From Sorex araneus (lineage: Eukaryota; Chordata; Mammalia; Eulipotyphla; Soricidae), in the NCBI RefSeq assembly GCF_027595985.1, contig NC_073313.1, positions 79,445,994 to 79,509,993 on the forward strand: a DNA stretch of 64,000 nt, in the 5' to 3' direction. The notes under the pieces were generated by a model. The model searched no databases, was not told the origin of the DNA, and was given only the letters and a program-made list of their open reading frames with translations. Below, piece by piece: positions 23,466 to 34,989 of this stretch. Each line of letters begins with the position of its first letter. Within the stretch, counting starts at the first letter, position 1. The position numbers and the translations under genes are program-made.

Positions 23466-23975
23466 ATCTTCAATTTGCTCGAGCGGGCGCCAGTAACATC
23501 TCCATTTGTCCCTGTCAGGTGCTAGTGTAGCCCAATGATATCTGCTCGCTCCAGGGACAGGAAGTGCCTCAAACCGTTCATTCAGGGTTTTGACGAAGAA
23601 GTCTGACCATCTCGTTGGTGGGCGGCCATGCGGTCTTTTTTTTTTTTTTTTTTTTTTTGCTTTTTGGGTCATACCTGGCGATGCACAGGGGTTACTCCTG
23701 GCTCTGCACTCAGGAATTACTCCTGGCCGTGCTCAGGGGACCATATGGGATGCTGGGATTTGAACCCGGGTCGGCCGCGTGCAAGGCAAACGCCCTACCC
23801 GCTGTGCTATCTCTCCAGCCCCTCCATGCGGTCTTTTGATGTCCCGTGGAATCCAGTCGGTAACAGCTCTAGTCCAGTGGTCGTCTCTGAATCGCATTAC
23901 ATGTCCAGCCCATCTGATTTTTGATGTCTTGGCAAATGAGACAGCATCCCTGATTCTTGACCGTCATAAACATGG
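23466..23975 (-). mobile_element. RTE-clade LINE 3' end (C-terminal coding), split by a SINE
   Basis: The reverse strand encodes a stretch with [38 protein letters not shown] and [14 protein letters not shown], then the tail GCTCGAGCAAATTGAAG. Basic-GRPPxRWxD followed by a short segment ending RDxxxW is typical of RTE-clade (endonuclease/RT) LINE C-termini. Its last about 60 bases are shared with the RTE-tailed SINEs. A SOR-like SINE interrupts it at 23640-23823. Confidence 0.75.
23640..23823 (-). repeat. SOR-like SINE inserted in the RTE LINE, 14-bp TSD
   Basis: CCATGCGGTCTTTT lies at 23626-23639 and 23824-23837. The copy is near consensus, so it is young. Reading through it creates a spurious fused 289-residue frame on the minus strand. 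Confidence 0.93.
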
Positions 23976-24138
23976 AACAATATTTTAACCCCATTACCTA
24001 TTAAACTATAATAAAAATCTTATCATTTAAATTTGATTTCAATATTTAATAAAATATTTGTGATATAAAGACATTATGTGTTTAAATATATTACTTTATT
24101 GTGATCAATAAAAATCATGTCTTTAATTTAGCTTTTAA

Positions 24139-24414
24139 AGTTTTTGCTGTTGTCAGGGGTCTCACCTGATGATACTGTGGTGGTCGAGGTGGTGCTAATA
24201 ATCAAACCTAGGGCCTCGAACATACAACACATGTGCTCTGACCATTTTATGTTTTTGGGTCACACCTGGCAATGCACAGGGGTTACTCCTGGTTCTGCGC
24301 TCAGGAATTACTCCTGGCAGTGCTCAGGTGACTATATGGGATGCTGGGAATAGATCCCGGGTCGGCTGCGTGCAAGGAAAACGCCCTACCCGCTGTGGTT
24401 TCACTCCAGCCCTG
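24139..24414 (-). repeat. Degraded SINE plus young SOR-like SINE
   Basis: 24139-24240 is degraded. 24249-24414 is nearly full length with TCTGACC flanking both ends. Confidence 0.75.
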
Positions 24415-24854
24415 GTCTGACCTTTTTAAAAGAAAAAGTGCACACCGTGATATACAAAGTTGTTGATAACATAGTTTAAGACATTCAATGTTCCCACACT
24501 AATCATTCAATGTTCCCACTCTAATTATTCAATGTTCTCACTCTAATCCTTGAGCCACATCCCCAGATCCATAATTTGCAGTTTCCTAGTGACAAATGAT
24601 AGATATTTAAGCAACCTGACACGGGCTTATCTGTCACCTGTATTTTTCTTTTCCATTGCTTTTCTTTTTAAAATTGATATTAAAAAATACCAGTGTCAAG
24701 CCTGGGATCTCACAAATGTCAGACAGATACTTTATCACTTAGGCACATCTCAATCCTTACCACCTGTTTTTAACTTGCACTGAAGTATCTGCTCAGATCT
24801 GTTTTGCCCATTTTCAAATTGGATTGTTTCTTTTCTTTTCCTTTTTGCTTTTGT

Positions 24855-25205
24855 TTGTTTTGAGATCCACACTCAGTGATTCTCAGGGTTTACTTCTGGC
24901 TCTGTGCAAAGGGGTCACTCCTGGTGGTTCTGGGGGGGTGTGGAACATACAGTTAAAAGGGTTCAAATCCAGGTCAGTCATCTGCAAGGTGAACTTGCAA
25001 AGGTCACCTGCAAATTGAACCTTCTGTTCAATTTCCTCAGCCTTGTTTTTGTTCTTTGGTTCACACCTGCTTGCACTTAGCACTAGACCCCACTCTCTGC
25101 TGGGGTGGGGGTTGCTTTTAGAGGTGCAGGGACAACATCTGCCAGGTTTCAAACCTGAGGCCCTAAGCAAAATGTAGGCTCAATCTACTGCATTCTCTCT
25201 CCACT
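24855..25205 (-). repeat. Two degraded SOR-like SINEs
   Basis: 24855-25044, with internal rearrangement (the CAAGGTGAACTTGCAAAGGT segment is partly duplicated), and 25050-25205. A further fragment lies at about 24690-24760. Confidence 0.6.
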
Positions 25206-25420
25206 CCTTATTATTGGGTTTTAAGTGCTTGCCCCTGGAGACTGAAATTCCTCACTGGGGTTTAAATCTTTATTCTCTTGTTTTTCTTTGCAGTCTTTGA
25301 TCAATCTCTCTCAGTGGCCTTTGTCTTCTTCCCAGTATCTTCTTGAAAATTTACCAAATGATGGCTTCTATGGTCTTTTGTGGGTCTCTCCCAGGCATTT
25401 AGGAGGTATATTATTAATAA

Positions 25421-25671
25421 GGACTGGAGCGATAGCACAGCAGGTAGGGCATTTGCCTTGCACACGGCCGACCTGGGTTCGATTCCCTGTCTCTCTTGGA
25501 GAGCCCGGCAAGCTACTGAGAGTATACTGTCTGCAAGGCAGAGCCTGGAAAGCTACCCGTGGCATATTCGATATGCCAAAAACAGTAACAATAAGTATCA
25601 GAATGGAAATGTTACTGGTGCCCGCTCGAGCAAATCGATGAACAACGAACGGCACGACAGTGCAACAGTGC
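25421..25671 (+). repeat. RTE-tailed SINE, complete, 13-bp TSD
   Basis: Exactly 251 bases between ATATTATTAATAA at 25408-25420 and 25672-25684. Order: tRNA-like head (GCGATAGCACAGCAGGTAGG, box-B GGTTCGATTCC), RTE-derived body (GAGAGCCCGGCAAGCTACTG; CGATATGCCAAAAACAGTAA), then the LINE-like tail (CTCGAGCAAATCGATGAAC) ending ACAGTGCAACAGTGC. There is no poly(A). This copy defines the unit's ends. Confidence 0.95.
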
Positions 25672-26285
25672 ATATTATTAATAAATTTCTCCTTCCCCTC
25701 TCACTTATTAATCTGTCTGATACTTGTTTATTTATCCAACCTCTGAAGAACCTAGCAGTACAGAATGATTTATTTTTGTGACTCAGCAACATGAATATGA
25801 AAGCTAATCTCATTTGAAAAAAAGAATTCTTTGTACATTTTGAATATAAGTTCTTCACAGATGCGTGGTATATATACACTTTCTCCTAATCTGTGGGTTT
25901 TTTTGTTCTTATAACAATATATAAAATATATAAAAGAAAAGATTTAGATTTTAGGTAAGATATTTTTCCTTTTTATGGATCACGCTAACTATTGAATTCA
26001 AGGGCTCATATACTAACATGAAATTATCAAAATTTTCTCCTATCTGCTCTTTCTGTTTTCCCTTTTTTTAGCAATTCGCAATGGGGCTGAGAGGACGCTC
26101 CTAGCAAAGTACTTAGGGGCCCCTGTGGAGCTAGAAATTGAGCCTGGGGTTCCCACATACAAAGCCTGTGTTTACATAGATGAAACTGGGTTGCATCATG
26201 TTGAGTGAAGTCAGACAGAAGGATAGATACAGAACCATCTCTCTCATGGGATATAAAGAAACATAGTATGGGAATAAAAAGTGGC

Positions 26286-26458
26286 CAGGAACCGGAGTGA
26301 TAGTACAGCGGGTAGGGCATTTGCCTTGCACATGGCCGACCTGGGTTTGATCCCCGGCATCCCATGAGGTCTCCCAAGCACCGCCAGGAGTAATTCCTGA
26401 GTGCAGAGCCTGGAGTAACCCCTGAGCACCGTTGGATGTGACCCAGAAAGCAAAAAAA
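26286..26458 (+). repeat. SOR-like SINE, near consensus
   Basis: Intact box-like motifs AGTACAGCGGGTAGGGC and GGTTTGATCCC, ending in CAAAAAAA. Confidence 0.85.
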
Positions 26459-26479
26459 TGTGTCTAAAGACAAGAGAAA

Positions 26480-26660
26480 CTGAGAATTGGTTTATAGAAC
26501 TGGGCTTACGAAAGGTGGGGCGTGGGAAGGAAGAAGAGGTTGAGAGGGGCCCCTGAAACACAGGTGGAGAAGAAGCAGACACTCTGGTGGAAGGTGTGAT
26601 GTTTGAACATTGTAAACATGAAATCCTATCATTAGCAGTACTGTAAATCATGGTGCTTCA
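26480..26660 (+). mobile_element. Old L1 3' end fragment
   Basis: Similar in order to the L1 3' ends at 19300 and 60310: a G-rich segment, GATGTTTGAACATTGTAAAC, then AATCATGGTGCTTCAAAAG and an A-rich tail. Confidence 0.5.
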
Positions 26661-27019
26661 AAAGAAAAAAGAAAAAGAAACACACACAACCAAACACAAA
26701 TCACGAGCTCCAGTTCTATGAGTTATCTACCTGGCCCCTCTCCTGTGTTTTCTTATAGAAGCTTTATTGTTTTGAATTTTGCATGTAGGTCTGTATTCCA
26801 ATTTGAATTTCTTTTTAAGTCCTAAAATGTTATTTGAGGCACCATGACTAATGCATCATGATTCAGTTCTTTCATTTTCCTCCAATGTAGCTCACTGGTC
26901 AAGTATATGCTTCACAAGTGTGATGCTTGATTTAAGTTCTGACTTCCCTTTCCTTGCAAAAAAGACTTTAGTTCGCCAATCTCTATAGAATGACTTTCTA
27001 GGACTTTGGGTTACATTTT

Positions 27020-27437
27020 GGTGGGAGGGGGATGCAGTCAACAGTGCTCAGGGACTACTTCTGGCTCAGAGCTGAGGGGTCGCTTGGAAAACCACTGAGC
27101 TATCTCTCAGACACTTTTTCAGATGGTGGGGAGGGTGTTGTGGTTTTGGTTGGGATATTTGATTGAGTCTATGGATTACGTTGGGATGAACTGACATTTT
27201 AATAACATTGAACACTCCAATCTGTGAACTTGGAATGGGGTTCTTCAGTTTTACTTTAAATATTTTTACTTTTGGTTTTTGGTTTTGATGCCATACCTAG
27301 AAAAACTCAAGAAATATTTCTGGCTCTGCTCTTGTGAGAGTTCTCACCCAATGATATTTGAGAACCATATGCGGTTCGGGGAATCAAACCTGAGTCTCCT
27401 GCCTATACTCAACCCATTGAAATCTCTCCAGTGCCTA
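27020..27437 (-). repeat. Two degraded SOR-like SINEs
   Basis: 27020-27116 (truncated) and 27275-27437, the latter inside an old L1. Confidence 0.6.
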
Positions 27438-27640
27438 AATATTTTTTGAAGCTTATATGTGCTTCATCATTTTGGTACTATTATAAATGGTTTTGTTCTT
27501 TAAATTTCAAATTCCATTTAGGAAAATAATCAACTTTAATATATTAACTTTGTGTCTACTCCATGTCATTAATTTTTCAAGCTCTAGAATGAATCTGGAC
27601 TTTTGTCAAAACAAAATATGAATTTTTCTTTTGCCTATTA
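27120..27640 (-). mobile_element. Ancient L1 ORF2 remnant
   Basis: In reverse it shows the ancient L1 order TGACATTTTAATAACATTGA, CCAATCTGTGAACTTGGAAT and, after a SINE, ATTATAAATGGTTTTGTTCT. No frame survives. Confidence 0.6.
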
Positions 27641-27732
27641 CAATAGTGAATTATAAAAGTAAAATGTTTCAAACATTGATTTATCTTGGCATTCACCAGG
27701 TGAAGCAAGTATTTATTAAGAATAACAGCTTA

Positions 27733-27889
27733 AAGGGTTCAAAGTGCTTACCTTGCACATGGCTGACCTGGGTTCAATTCTTGGCATCACATATGGTCCC
27801 TCAAGCCCTTCTAGGAGTGATCCTTGAGTGCAGAGCCAGGATAAGCACCGAATACCACTGGGTCTTAGATATAAAAACAAACAAAAAGG
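27733..27889 (+). repeat. SOR-like SINE with 12-bp TSD
   Basis: AATAACAGCTTA at 27721-27732 and 27890-27901. The head is 5'-truncated. Confidence 0.85.
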
Positions 27890-28017
27890 AATAACAGCTT
27901 ACTAAGATTCTCAGCTACTCTTACAGTCCTAATTTCCTTTTTTCACTCCCTTTATCCCCAGCTAGCACCTCAGTGGTTTATGCTTCTTTGCCTGGAGGGA
28001 GGACTCAATATTTCATT

Positions 28018-28180
28018 CCTTTTGCTTTGGGACATACCTAGCTGCATTTAGGGCTTACTCCTAGCTCTGTGCTCAGGAATCACTTCTAGTGGTGCTTGGG
28101 GTACCATTTGCAGTGTCAGTGATGAAATGGGGCCAATCCCATGTCAGGAAAGTGGCTTAACCTCAGTACTATCTCTTTGG
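28018..28180 (-). repeat. SOR-like SINE, older subfamily
   Basis: Reverse copy, moderately diverged. Confidence 0.65.
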
Positions 28181-28472
28181 TTTTCAAATCTTAATTATTT
28201 TGTGCTTTGGCTTTAGATGTCCTACCTGAAGTTCATTATTTCAATTAGTCATTGATTTACTTAAGCTTTATTGACACATAATTGACAAATTGTAAAATGC
28301 TTAAAGTGTATGGTGTGATAATTGAATATATGGACAAGATTGCCTAAATCACAAAACACAGGAGTACTATAGATATAGCAGACACATTCCTCCACGGTCC
28401 CTTTTGCAGTAGAAACTCATTTTGCCATTGATAATCAGGTTCAGTTACCCCAGTCAGTACAAGCACAGTCAT

Positions 28473-28641
28473 TTTTTGCAGGGAGGGCATACCCAGCAAT
28501 GCTCAGGGTTTACTGCTGGCTCTGCGCTCAGGGGTCACTCCTGGCAGGCTCAGGGGGGCATATGTGGCGCCAAGGATCTAACCTGGGTTGGCTGCATGGA
28601 AGGCAAGCACCCTACCCATTATACTATCTCTCCAGCCCCTA
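28473..28641 (-). repeat. SOR-like SINE
   Basis: Reverse copy from GAGGGCATACCCAGCAATGC to CTATCTCTCCAGCCCCTA. Confidence 0.75.
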
Positions 28642-28649
28642 CACTATGC

Positions 28650-29450
28650 TCTTTCTTTGCCAACTGATTGAGAATGATGGGGACGCTAAAGTGGCCAACT
28701 GGAATTTTCAAGTTCTTATTCAATGTGTCACTGCTGTATCTCTAGTGAAAAACCTTTTCTTTGGAACTCTAGTCCAGAGGTACATAAAACTGACGATAAG
28801 AAGCAATTTTTTCTAGGTGTGATTCATTAGGTATACTATTATGGGGCAAATTAGCACCAATTATCTATGCATATAAATGCTTTGATAAAACACTTTTATC
28901 TCTTAAAGGCTATGGCCCTCAAGTTATTGACACCTATTTGAGTTTTCAAAGTCATTTCACTTCAGAATGAGGGGAAACAATAAGATGAATGAATTCCATA
29001 AGCAGTTTCCACTGCTCTTTAGAAATGAGTGATTCTGTTTGAAATACCATGATGGTACATGAGATATTTTTCAAATATGCAAATATAGGCTTTTCTAAAC
29101 CACTGCAGGTGGGAAAGCAAATTCTCCCTAAATAAGTATCTATTTGAATATGATTAGAGCACAACCCCTCTCTGGATGTGAGCCAGTGTTATCACCAGAC
29201 ACCCAGTTAGCCAGCTTATCACTTCGAAGGTGTGTACCATACTGAAACTTGGCATTGGTCTTACCTTCTAGCAAGTTGAAAACTCTGCAATTTTTAGCCA
29301 GGTTAGACTTGGTGACTGCAAAGCCAAGTTACTCGGAATAATCTCCATCCCTGCCATCTGGGCCAACTTGTTCCTGAACTCATTGAGTTATAATATGGTG
29401 CTGGGGAAGGAGACTGATTGATGTTTAAGTCATGAGTATACAGGATTATC
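28650..29450. other. Unassigned stretch
   Basis: No coding evidence and no family recognised. A degraded + SINE follows at 29454-29615, then the unclassified repeat at 29651-29715 that resembles 9048-9112. Confidence 0.5.
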
Positions 29451-29954
29451 AAGGGCTGATAATATAGGACACGAGGTAAGGGACATGTCTTCCATGTGGT
29501 TGACTCTGGTTCAGTCTCTAGCACTGCATGCAGTTCTTCAAGCATTGCCGGGGGAGGATAACTCCTAACACAGAGACAGGGACAGCCCCTGCGCACATCT
29601 GGGTAGGGTACAAACTATTTCACTCAAGAGGATTATTTAACACATTGATAATGATGTGTACCACCTTTGGCTCACACTTGGATGTGTCTTACTTAACACA
29701 AATTGCAGCATCAGAGTCAAGCTGTTAAAGTCCTCTCCCTTACATAAGATGTCCATTTGGGCAGGTGTATCTACATACCTCTTCCCAGAACTCCTTGTTA
29801 AAATTTTCATGTATCATAGAAGACCATGACCACTCAGCTAATTAACTGGACTTGAGCAAATATATTTATTTGTATCTCAGTCCATCTTTCCTCCAAGAAA
29901 AATGAACAACAAAGTGTGCTGTCCCTAATAGTCCAGTAGTCATATACTATTTTT

Positions 29955-30125
29955 TTTTTGCTTTTTGTGTCACACCCGGCGATGCTCAGGGGTTCCTCCT
30001 GGCTTTTGCACTCAGGAATCACTCCTGGCTGTGCTCAGAGGACCATATGGGATGCTGGGAATCGAACCCAGGTCGGCCACATGCAAGGCAAACGCCCTAC
30101 TCGCTGTGCTATTGCTCCAGCCCCC
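29955..30125 (-). repeat. SOR-like SINE, young, 16-bp TSD
   Basis: GTCATATACTATTTTT at 29939-29954 and 30126-30141 flank a near-consensus reverse copy. A second, older + SINE follows at 30163-30340. Confidence 0.93.
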
Positions 30126-30434
30126 GTCATATACTATTTTTATAGTATTTAAAGAAAAATTATGGGCTGGAGGGATAATACAAAGGTTAAGGTACTTGCC
30201 TACGTGAGGCTGAAGTCACCTGGCTTGAACCCTGGCACTGCATTTGTTCCCCTGAACACTTCCAGAGAGGCCCCTAAGCATAAGAGCTAGGTGTATCCCT
30301 TGAGGGCCCCACATCTGCTGGATGTGGCCCTAAAGCCAGAAATGGAAAAGAAAAATGGTCAAAACTGGTATTTTAACATTGAGTTGAAACAATGTTTACA
30401 TTTTATGTTAATCAAATTTACTTCAAGCAGCCCT

Positions 30435-31090
30435 CTCAATGGTTCACTACCTCATCGTGGCGGGGCGGGGGTGGCAATGGTGCTAACTGGCGAATAGTGA
30501 ACCAACAGGTGCTGCCCAGAGACGCAGGCAGGTGTGCAGATCGTTACAACATGCCAGTCGACCAAAAGCTTGCATTCGGTAGACTGGGAGCACCTGTAAG
30601 GATGATTAGAGGCCACCCTAAAAGCCTCCACCCCTCTTGGAGAGCCCAGCAAGCTACCAAGGGTATCCCGCCCACACAGCAAAGCCTGGCAAACTACTGG
30701 TGTCATATTCGATAAGCCAAAAACAGTAACATTATAATGGGCCTCATTCCCCTGCCCCTGAAAGAGCCCTCAATATAGCAGCATTGGGAAAGATGAGTAA
30801 ATAGAGGCTGATAAAATTTCAGGGCTGAACTAGGCTGCCAAAACAAAGGACTAAAATGAATGAACTTTCTACGCACATACGCTGGCATCAGAAGCATCCA
30901 TCAACGCTTGGCTGCCCACATACAAGATGGTTGGACTTCTTCAAGACCCTGAACAAACAGTTTAATGCTCTTCGTGTTCTTGGAGTGAGCAGACGCAATT
31001 GGGCTGCACTGGCACGTGACAGGGACAAATGGAGATGTTACTGGCGCCGCTCGAGCAAATTGATGAGCAATGGGATGACAAGGGATACTT
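30435..31090 (+). mobile_element. RTE-derived unit, long type, retaining LINE C-terminal coding
   Basis: About 655 bases. Order: CTCAATGGTTCACTACCTCA and a G-rich segment; CTTGGAGAGCCCAGCAAGCT; CGATAAGCCAAAAACAGTAA; CCCCTGCCCCTGAAAGAGCC; TAAAATTTCAGGGCTGAAC; then coding-like sequence with HTRWLDFFKTLNKQ, RRNWAALARDRD and KWRCYW; then the CGCTCGAGCAAATTGATGAG tail. It joins in one copy the blocks found separately in the SINEs and in the RTE LINE fragments. Confidence 0.8.
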
Positions 31091-31224
31091 CAAGCAGAAG
31101 TATGACTTTGTTGTTTTGATCAGGACGTCATTCCTGGAGGTACTCAAAACCATAAGGTGCCAGGAATTGAACATGGGGCTCCTACATGCAAAGCCATCTT
31201 CCAGCAATAAAGTATGTGTTTGTG

Positions 31225-31515
31225 CCCCTGGTTTTTTTTTACTTACTAGTTTACAACATTATAGAATTTCAGGAGTATAGCTTAACACCTCCAAGTTTGT
31301 ATAGGATTAATTGCACCCCCACACCAAAGTCCAAACCCCTCTATCCATTATTCCCTCTCAATCTCACCTTCTCTTGGGTAACTACCAAATTTCACTGAGT
31401 TCATTGGAGAGGGGCAGTTTGTTTAGCTTTACTTATTCATATTCCACATATGAGTGAAACCAGTAATCGTTTCTCACTTTTTTATTTAATTTAGCATGAT
31501 CATCTCAAGGTTTTT
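31225..31515 (-). mobile_element. Old mammalian L1 3' end
   Basis: Reverse L1 3' order: TTTACAACATTATAGAATTT, CTTGGGTAACTACCAAATTT, then CATATTCCACATATGAGTGA and TTAGCATGATCATCTCAAGG. Confidence 0.65.
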
Positions 31516-31516
31516 A

Positions 31517-31692
31517 TTTATTTTTTTGCTTTTTGGGTCACACCCGGCAATGCACAGGGGTTACTCCTGGCTTTGCACTCAGGAATTACTCCTGGCGATG
31601 CTCAGGGTACCATATGGGATGCTGGGAAGCGAACCTGGGTCGGCCGCGTGCAAGACAAACGTCCTATCCACTGTGCTATCACTCCAGCCCCT
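31517..31692 (-). repeat. SOR-like SINE inserted in old L1
   Basis: A CATCTCAAG/CACCTCAAG imperfect duplication flanks a near-consensus reverse copy. Confidence 0.85.
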
Positions 31693-31744
31693 CACCTCAA
31701 GTTTTATCTTTTTTCCCCAAATGACAGAACAGAGGAATATGTTT

Positions 31745-32198
31745 CATTTATTTATTTATTTATTTATTATTAGAGAATCACTGTGATGTACAGTTACAAA
31801 CTTACGAACTTTTGTGTTTGCATTTCACTTATACAGTGATCGTTTACCCATCCCTCCACCGGTGCCCATTCACCTCCACCAATGATCCCAGTATCCCTCT
31901 CACCACCCCCACCCCATCCCCCACCCTTCTTCTGCGGCAGGGCATTCCCTTTTGTTTTCTCTCCTTTTGGGTGTTGTAGTTTGCAATAGAGGTATTTAGT
32001 GGCCCTCATGTTCGGTCTATAGTCTACTTTCAGCTCGCATCTTCCAACCCGAATGGGTACTCCCAACATCCTCTACTTGGTGTTCCCTTCTCTATCTGAA
32101 CTGCCTCAGCATGTGAGGCCAGTTTCCAAGCCGTGGGGCAGTCCTCCTGGTCCATATCTCTACTACTCTTGGGTGTTAGTCTCCCATTCTGTTATTTT
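31745..32198 (-). mobile_element. L1 3' UTR insertion with 16-bp TSD
   Basis: ACAGAGGAATATGTTT at 31729-31744 and 32199-32214. The insert opens with an ATTT-rich tail and reads reverse through the L1 3' UTR. Confidence 0.93.
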
Positions 32199-32372
32199 AC
32201 AGAGGAATATGTTTTAAGAAGGTTCCAAAGCACAGGCAGATCTTAACACTGTTAGTGTGGAATCTGCAATACTGAAAAGAAGTTTCTTCTGGCAGAGTGT
32301 TTAGCAAACATGTTTTCTGGATTATAAAAGTACTGAAACAATATTTTCCAAATCACTGTTGAAAATGAAATG

Positions 32373-32545
32373 TCAGGGCCGGATCAAGAACACAGTGGGG
32401 AGAGTGTTTGCCTTGCACACGGCCGACCTGGGTTTGATCGCTGGAATGCCATATGGTCCCCCAAGCACTGCTAGGAGTGATTCCTGAATGCAGCGCCAGG
32501 AGGAACCCCTGTGCATTGCTGGGTGTGACCCCCTCAAATGGAAAA
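32373..32545 (+). repeat. SOR-like SINE with 12-bp TSD
   Basis: GAAAATGAAATG at 32361-32372 and 32546-32557. Confidence 0.9.
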
Positions 32546-32695
32546 GAAAATGAAATGGCTGGTTCCATTAATACTCTGTTAATTTCATTGTAATACTATT
32601 TACTGCTATGGCAATTTTAACTTTTATTGTATTTAAGTTTTGAAAGAAAACAAGAACAAATATCCGGATAAAATTCCAAATAGATTCAAGTTAGG

Positions 32696-33450
32696 GATTT
32701 GGGGAGCTAACTCAAAGGCTTAGAGTCCATACTTTACATGAGGAAGACCCAGTAGTCTGACATCGCATAGTCTCCCAAACATCACTAGGACCAGCTCCTG
32801 AACAATGCACTAGGAGTAGCATCCGAGCATTCTTGGATGTGATGACCAGAAACAACAACAGAAAAGATGTAGTTAATTACTTTTGGTTTGGGGTGATCAG
32901 GGATGACTTCTGGCTCTGTGCTCAGGGATCAATGTTGGCAGTACTCATTAGACCGTATGCAGAGCTGGGGATCCAACCATGGTCAGCTGGATGCACTGAC
33001 AGCATCTTACCTCCAGTACTATCACTCTGGCCAAAAGATGCAAATAGTATTATTTTTGCTTATTCTTATCTATTAACACTTATATGGCAGATAGGGGGTG
33101 GACTGTAAAATACAACTTCCTCAGCGAAAGCAAGCTTTTATATTGTGATCAGATATAATAGGAAGGACATAGTCGCTATATTTGGGTATATTTACAAATT
33201 GTTTTTGTATCAAAGCAGAAACCAGTTCCTAAACCTTGTTATTCAACTGTGTACCCTGACTGAACACATGCCAAAAATAAATATGGGGCTGGAGAGATAG
33301 TACAGTAGGGAGGGCACTTGCCTTGCATGGTGCTGACCCAGGTTTGATCCTCAGCATCCTATATGGTCCCCTGAGCACCACCAGGAGTTGTTGCTGAGAT
33401 TCAGAGCCAGAAGTAACCCCTAAGCATCATTAAACATAAATAAATAAATA
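32696..33450. repeat. Three older SOR-like SINEs
   Basis: 32696-32850 (+, degraded), 32884-33035 (-) and 33285-33450 (+, ending in an AAAT tail). Confidence 0.65.
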
Positions 33451-33454
33451 ATTG

Positions 33455-34245
33455 ATACACTTATTTCAGCAATTCTGGCTTTCCCTGTCATCCACAATGG
33501 CTTGTTTTTAGAACTTAGGAAGCCAAGTGACAAATATTGAAGAATCAAGGGTAGGAGAGGCAGCTGAAAAGGCTAAAATACCGTGCACACAGAATATCCA
33601 GATTTTATCCCATGGCACAGCATTCATAGTTCCCTAGCACCCCTGGGTTATTTCAGGAATAGACCCCCAAGCACCCCTATTTGTCATCCACAAATTAAAA
33701 TATGGAAGAGTCCAGTCCCAGTTACTGTCACCTTCAGTACAGAAAGTATCTGTGCATTCAGTCAAGTTCTAGAAAAAAACAGGCTGAATGCAGGAGCGAC
33801 ACAGAGGCCACCTTTTTTTCTGGAGGTGTCTCTCAGCTTATTAAGTAGACACCGTGAGAAAAATCTCAACCTCTTGAGCCGAAAACATTATTGACAAGAA
33901 ATGTCAATAATTAATTAAAATTATTGACAAGAACTTGTTATTGATGTTAAATGGTGTAAACATGTCTGAAGGGCACTGAAGAGATCTGATTCCTGCATGA
34001 ATCATACGATAAAAAAGAATGTGTGGAAATAGAATGAGTCAGCAACAGAACAATATTGAAATAGTAGTAAATAAGAGAAAAGAGTGTTATCACACTTTGA
34101 GCCTCAGAGAGAGTATAAACAAAAAGTCAGTTACTTCCACATCCCCTTTCCTTAGCATCTTTTTTTACTATAATATAAAATTTGGATCATATACGTTCTA
34201 TCTTTCTTGATTTTTTTATTACTTATGCTGTTCTCACAGATCACT
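33455..34245. other. Unassigned stretch
   Basis: No exon or element was recognised. The reading frame at 33583-33894 has no splice or homology support. Confidence 0.5.
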
Positions 34246-34249
34246 ATGA

Positions 34250-34697
34250 TGATGCTTATAGGATTATGTGCTATGCTGGGGATTGAATCCATGTTAGCCA
34301 CATGCAAGGCATGAACCTTATCTTCTGTACTATCTCTATACTCCTTTTTTCTTTTTTTTAGTTGTGGAGGTCAGACTAGGTGGTGCTTGGGGAGACCAGG
34401 GCCACCAGGATCACCTTCAGTGGCAGGTGAGAAACCACTGGATCTAATCCAGGCAGTATTTGGGGCCTCATGCAATACTCGGGACTGAACCCAGGGCCTT
34501 TACCATTTGAACCATATCCTTGGCCTCAGTACATTTATTTCTTTTCTTTTGTTGAGAGGAGGGGATATACCTTGTGGGGCTCAGCAGCTACTCTTGGCCC
34601 TGTGCTCAGGGGTCATTCCTGCGGTGCTAGGAATCAAACCAGGGTCAACAATGTGCAAAGCAAACACCTGATCCCTGTACGATCTCTCCAACCCAAG
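34250..34697 (-). repeat. Three degraded SOR-like SINEs
   Basis: 34250-34345 (promoter half), 34360-34525 and 34535-34697, all reverse. Confidence 0.6.
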
Positions 34698-34989
34698 AGA
34701 CTTCTCTAATAATTCCATTTGATGACAGATATCTGAATACAAAAATATAAGGAACTCTTTTTCCACGTGTTGCTGTGGTCTTACAGTGCCAAGTTTACCA
34801 CTGAAGCACGATCACTAAAGTCTTTCAATGGAATCAGATTAAAGGTGTATTCCAGAAAACTGGGAACAAATTAAGAGAATGTATAAGACTTGGTTCCATT
34901 GGGCCTACTCAGCAAAATTCTTTTTTTTAATGTAGGAATACTGTTATTTATTCAGCCATTGATTAAGCTGATTGAATTGGGAATGAACT

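Noticed and set aside
22803-23672. A 289-residue minus-strand frame as one protein gene
   Set aside because: It is a chance fusion of a SINE poly(T) run, RTE LINE C-terminal coding and L1 ORF2 coding.
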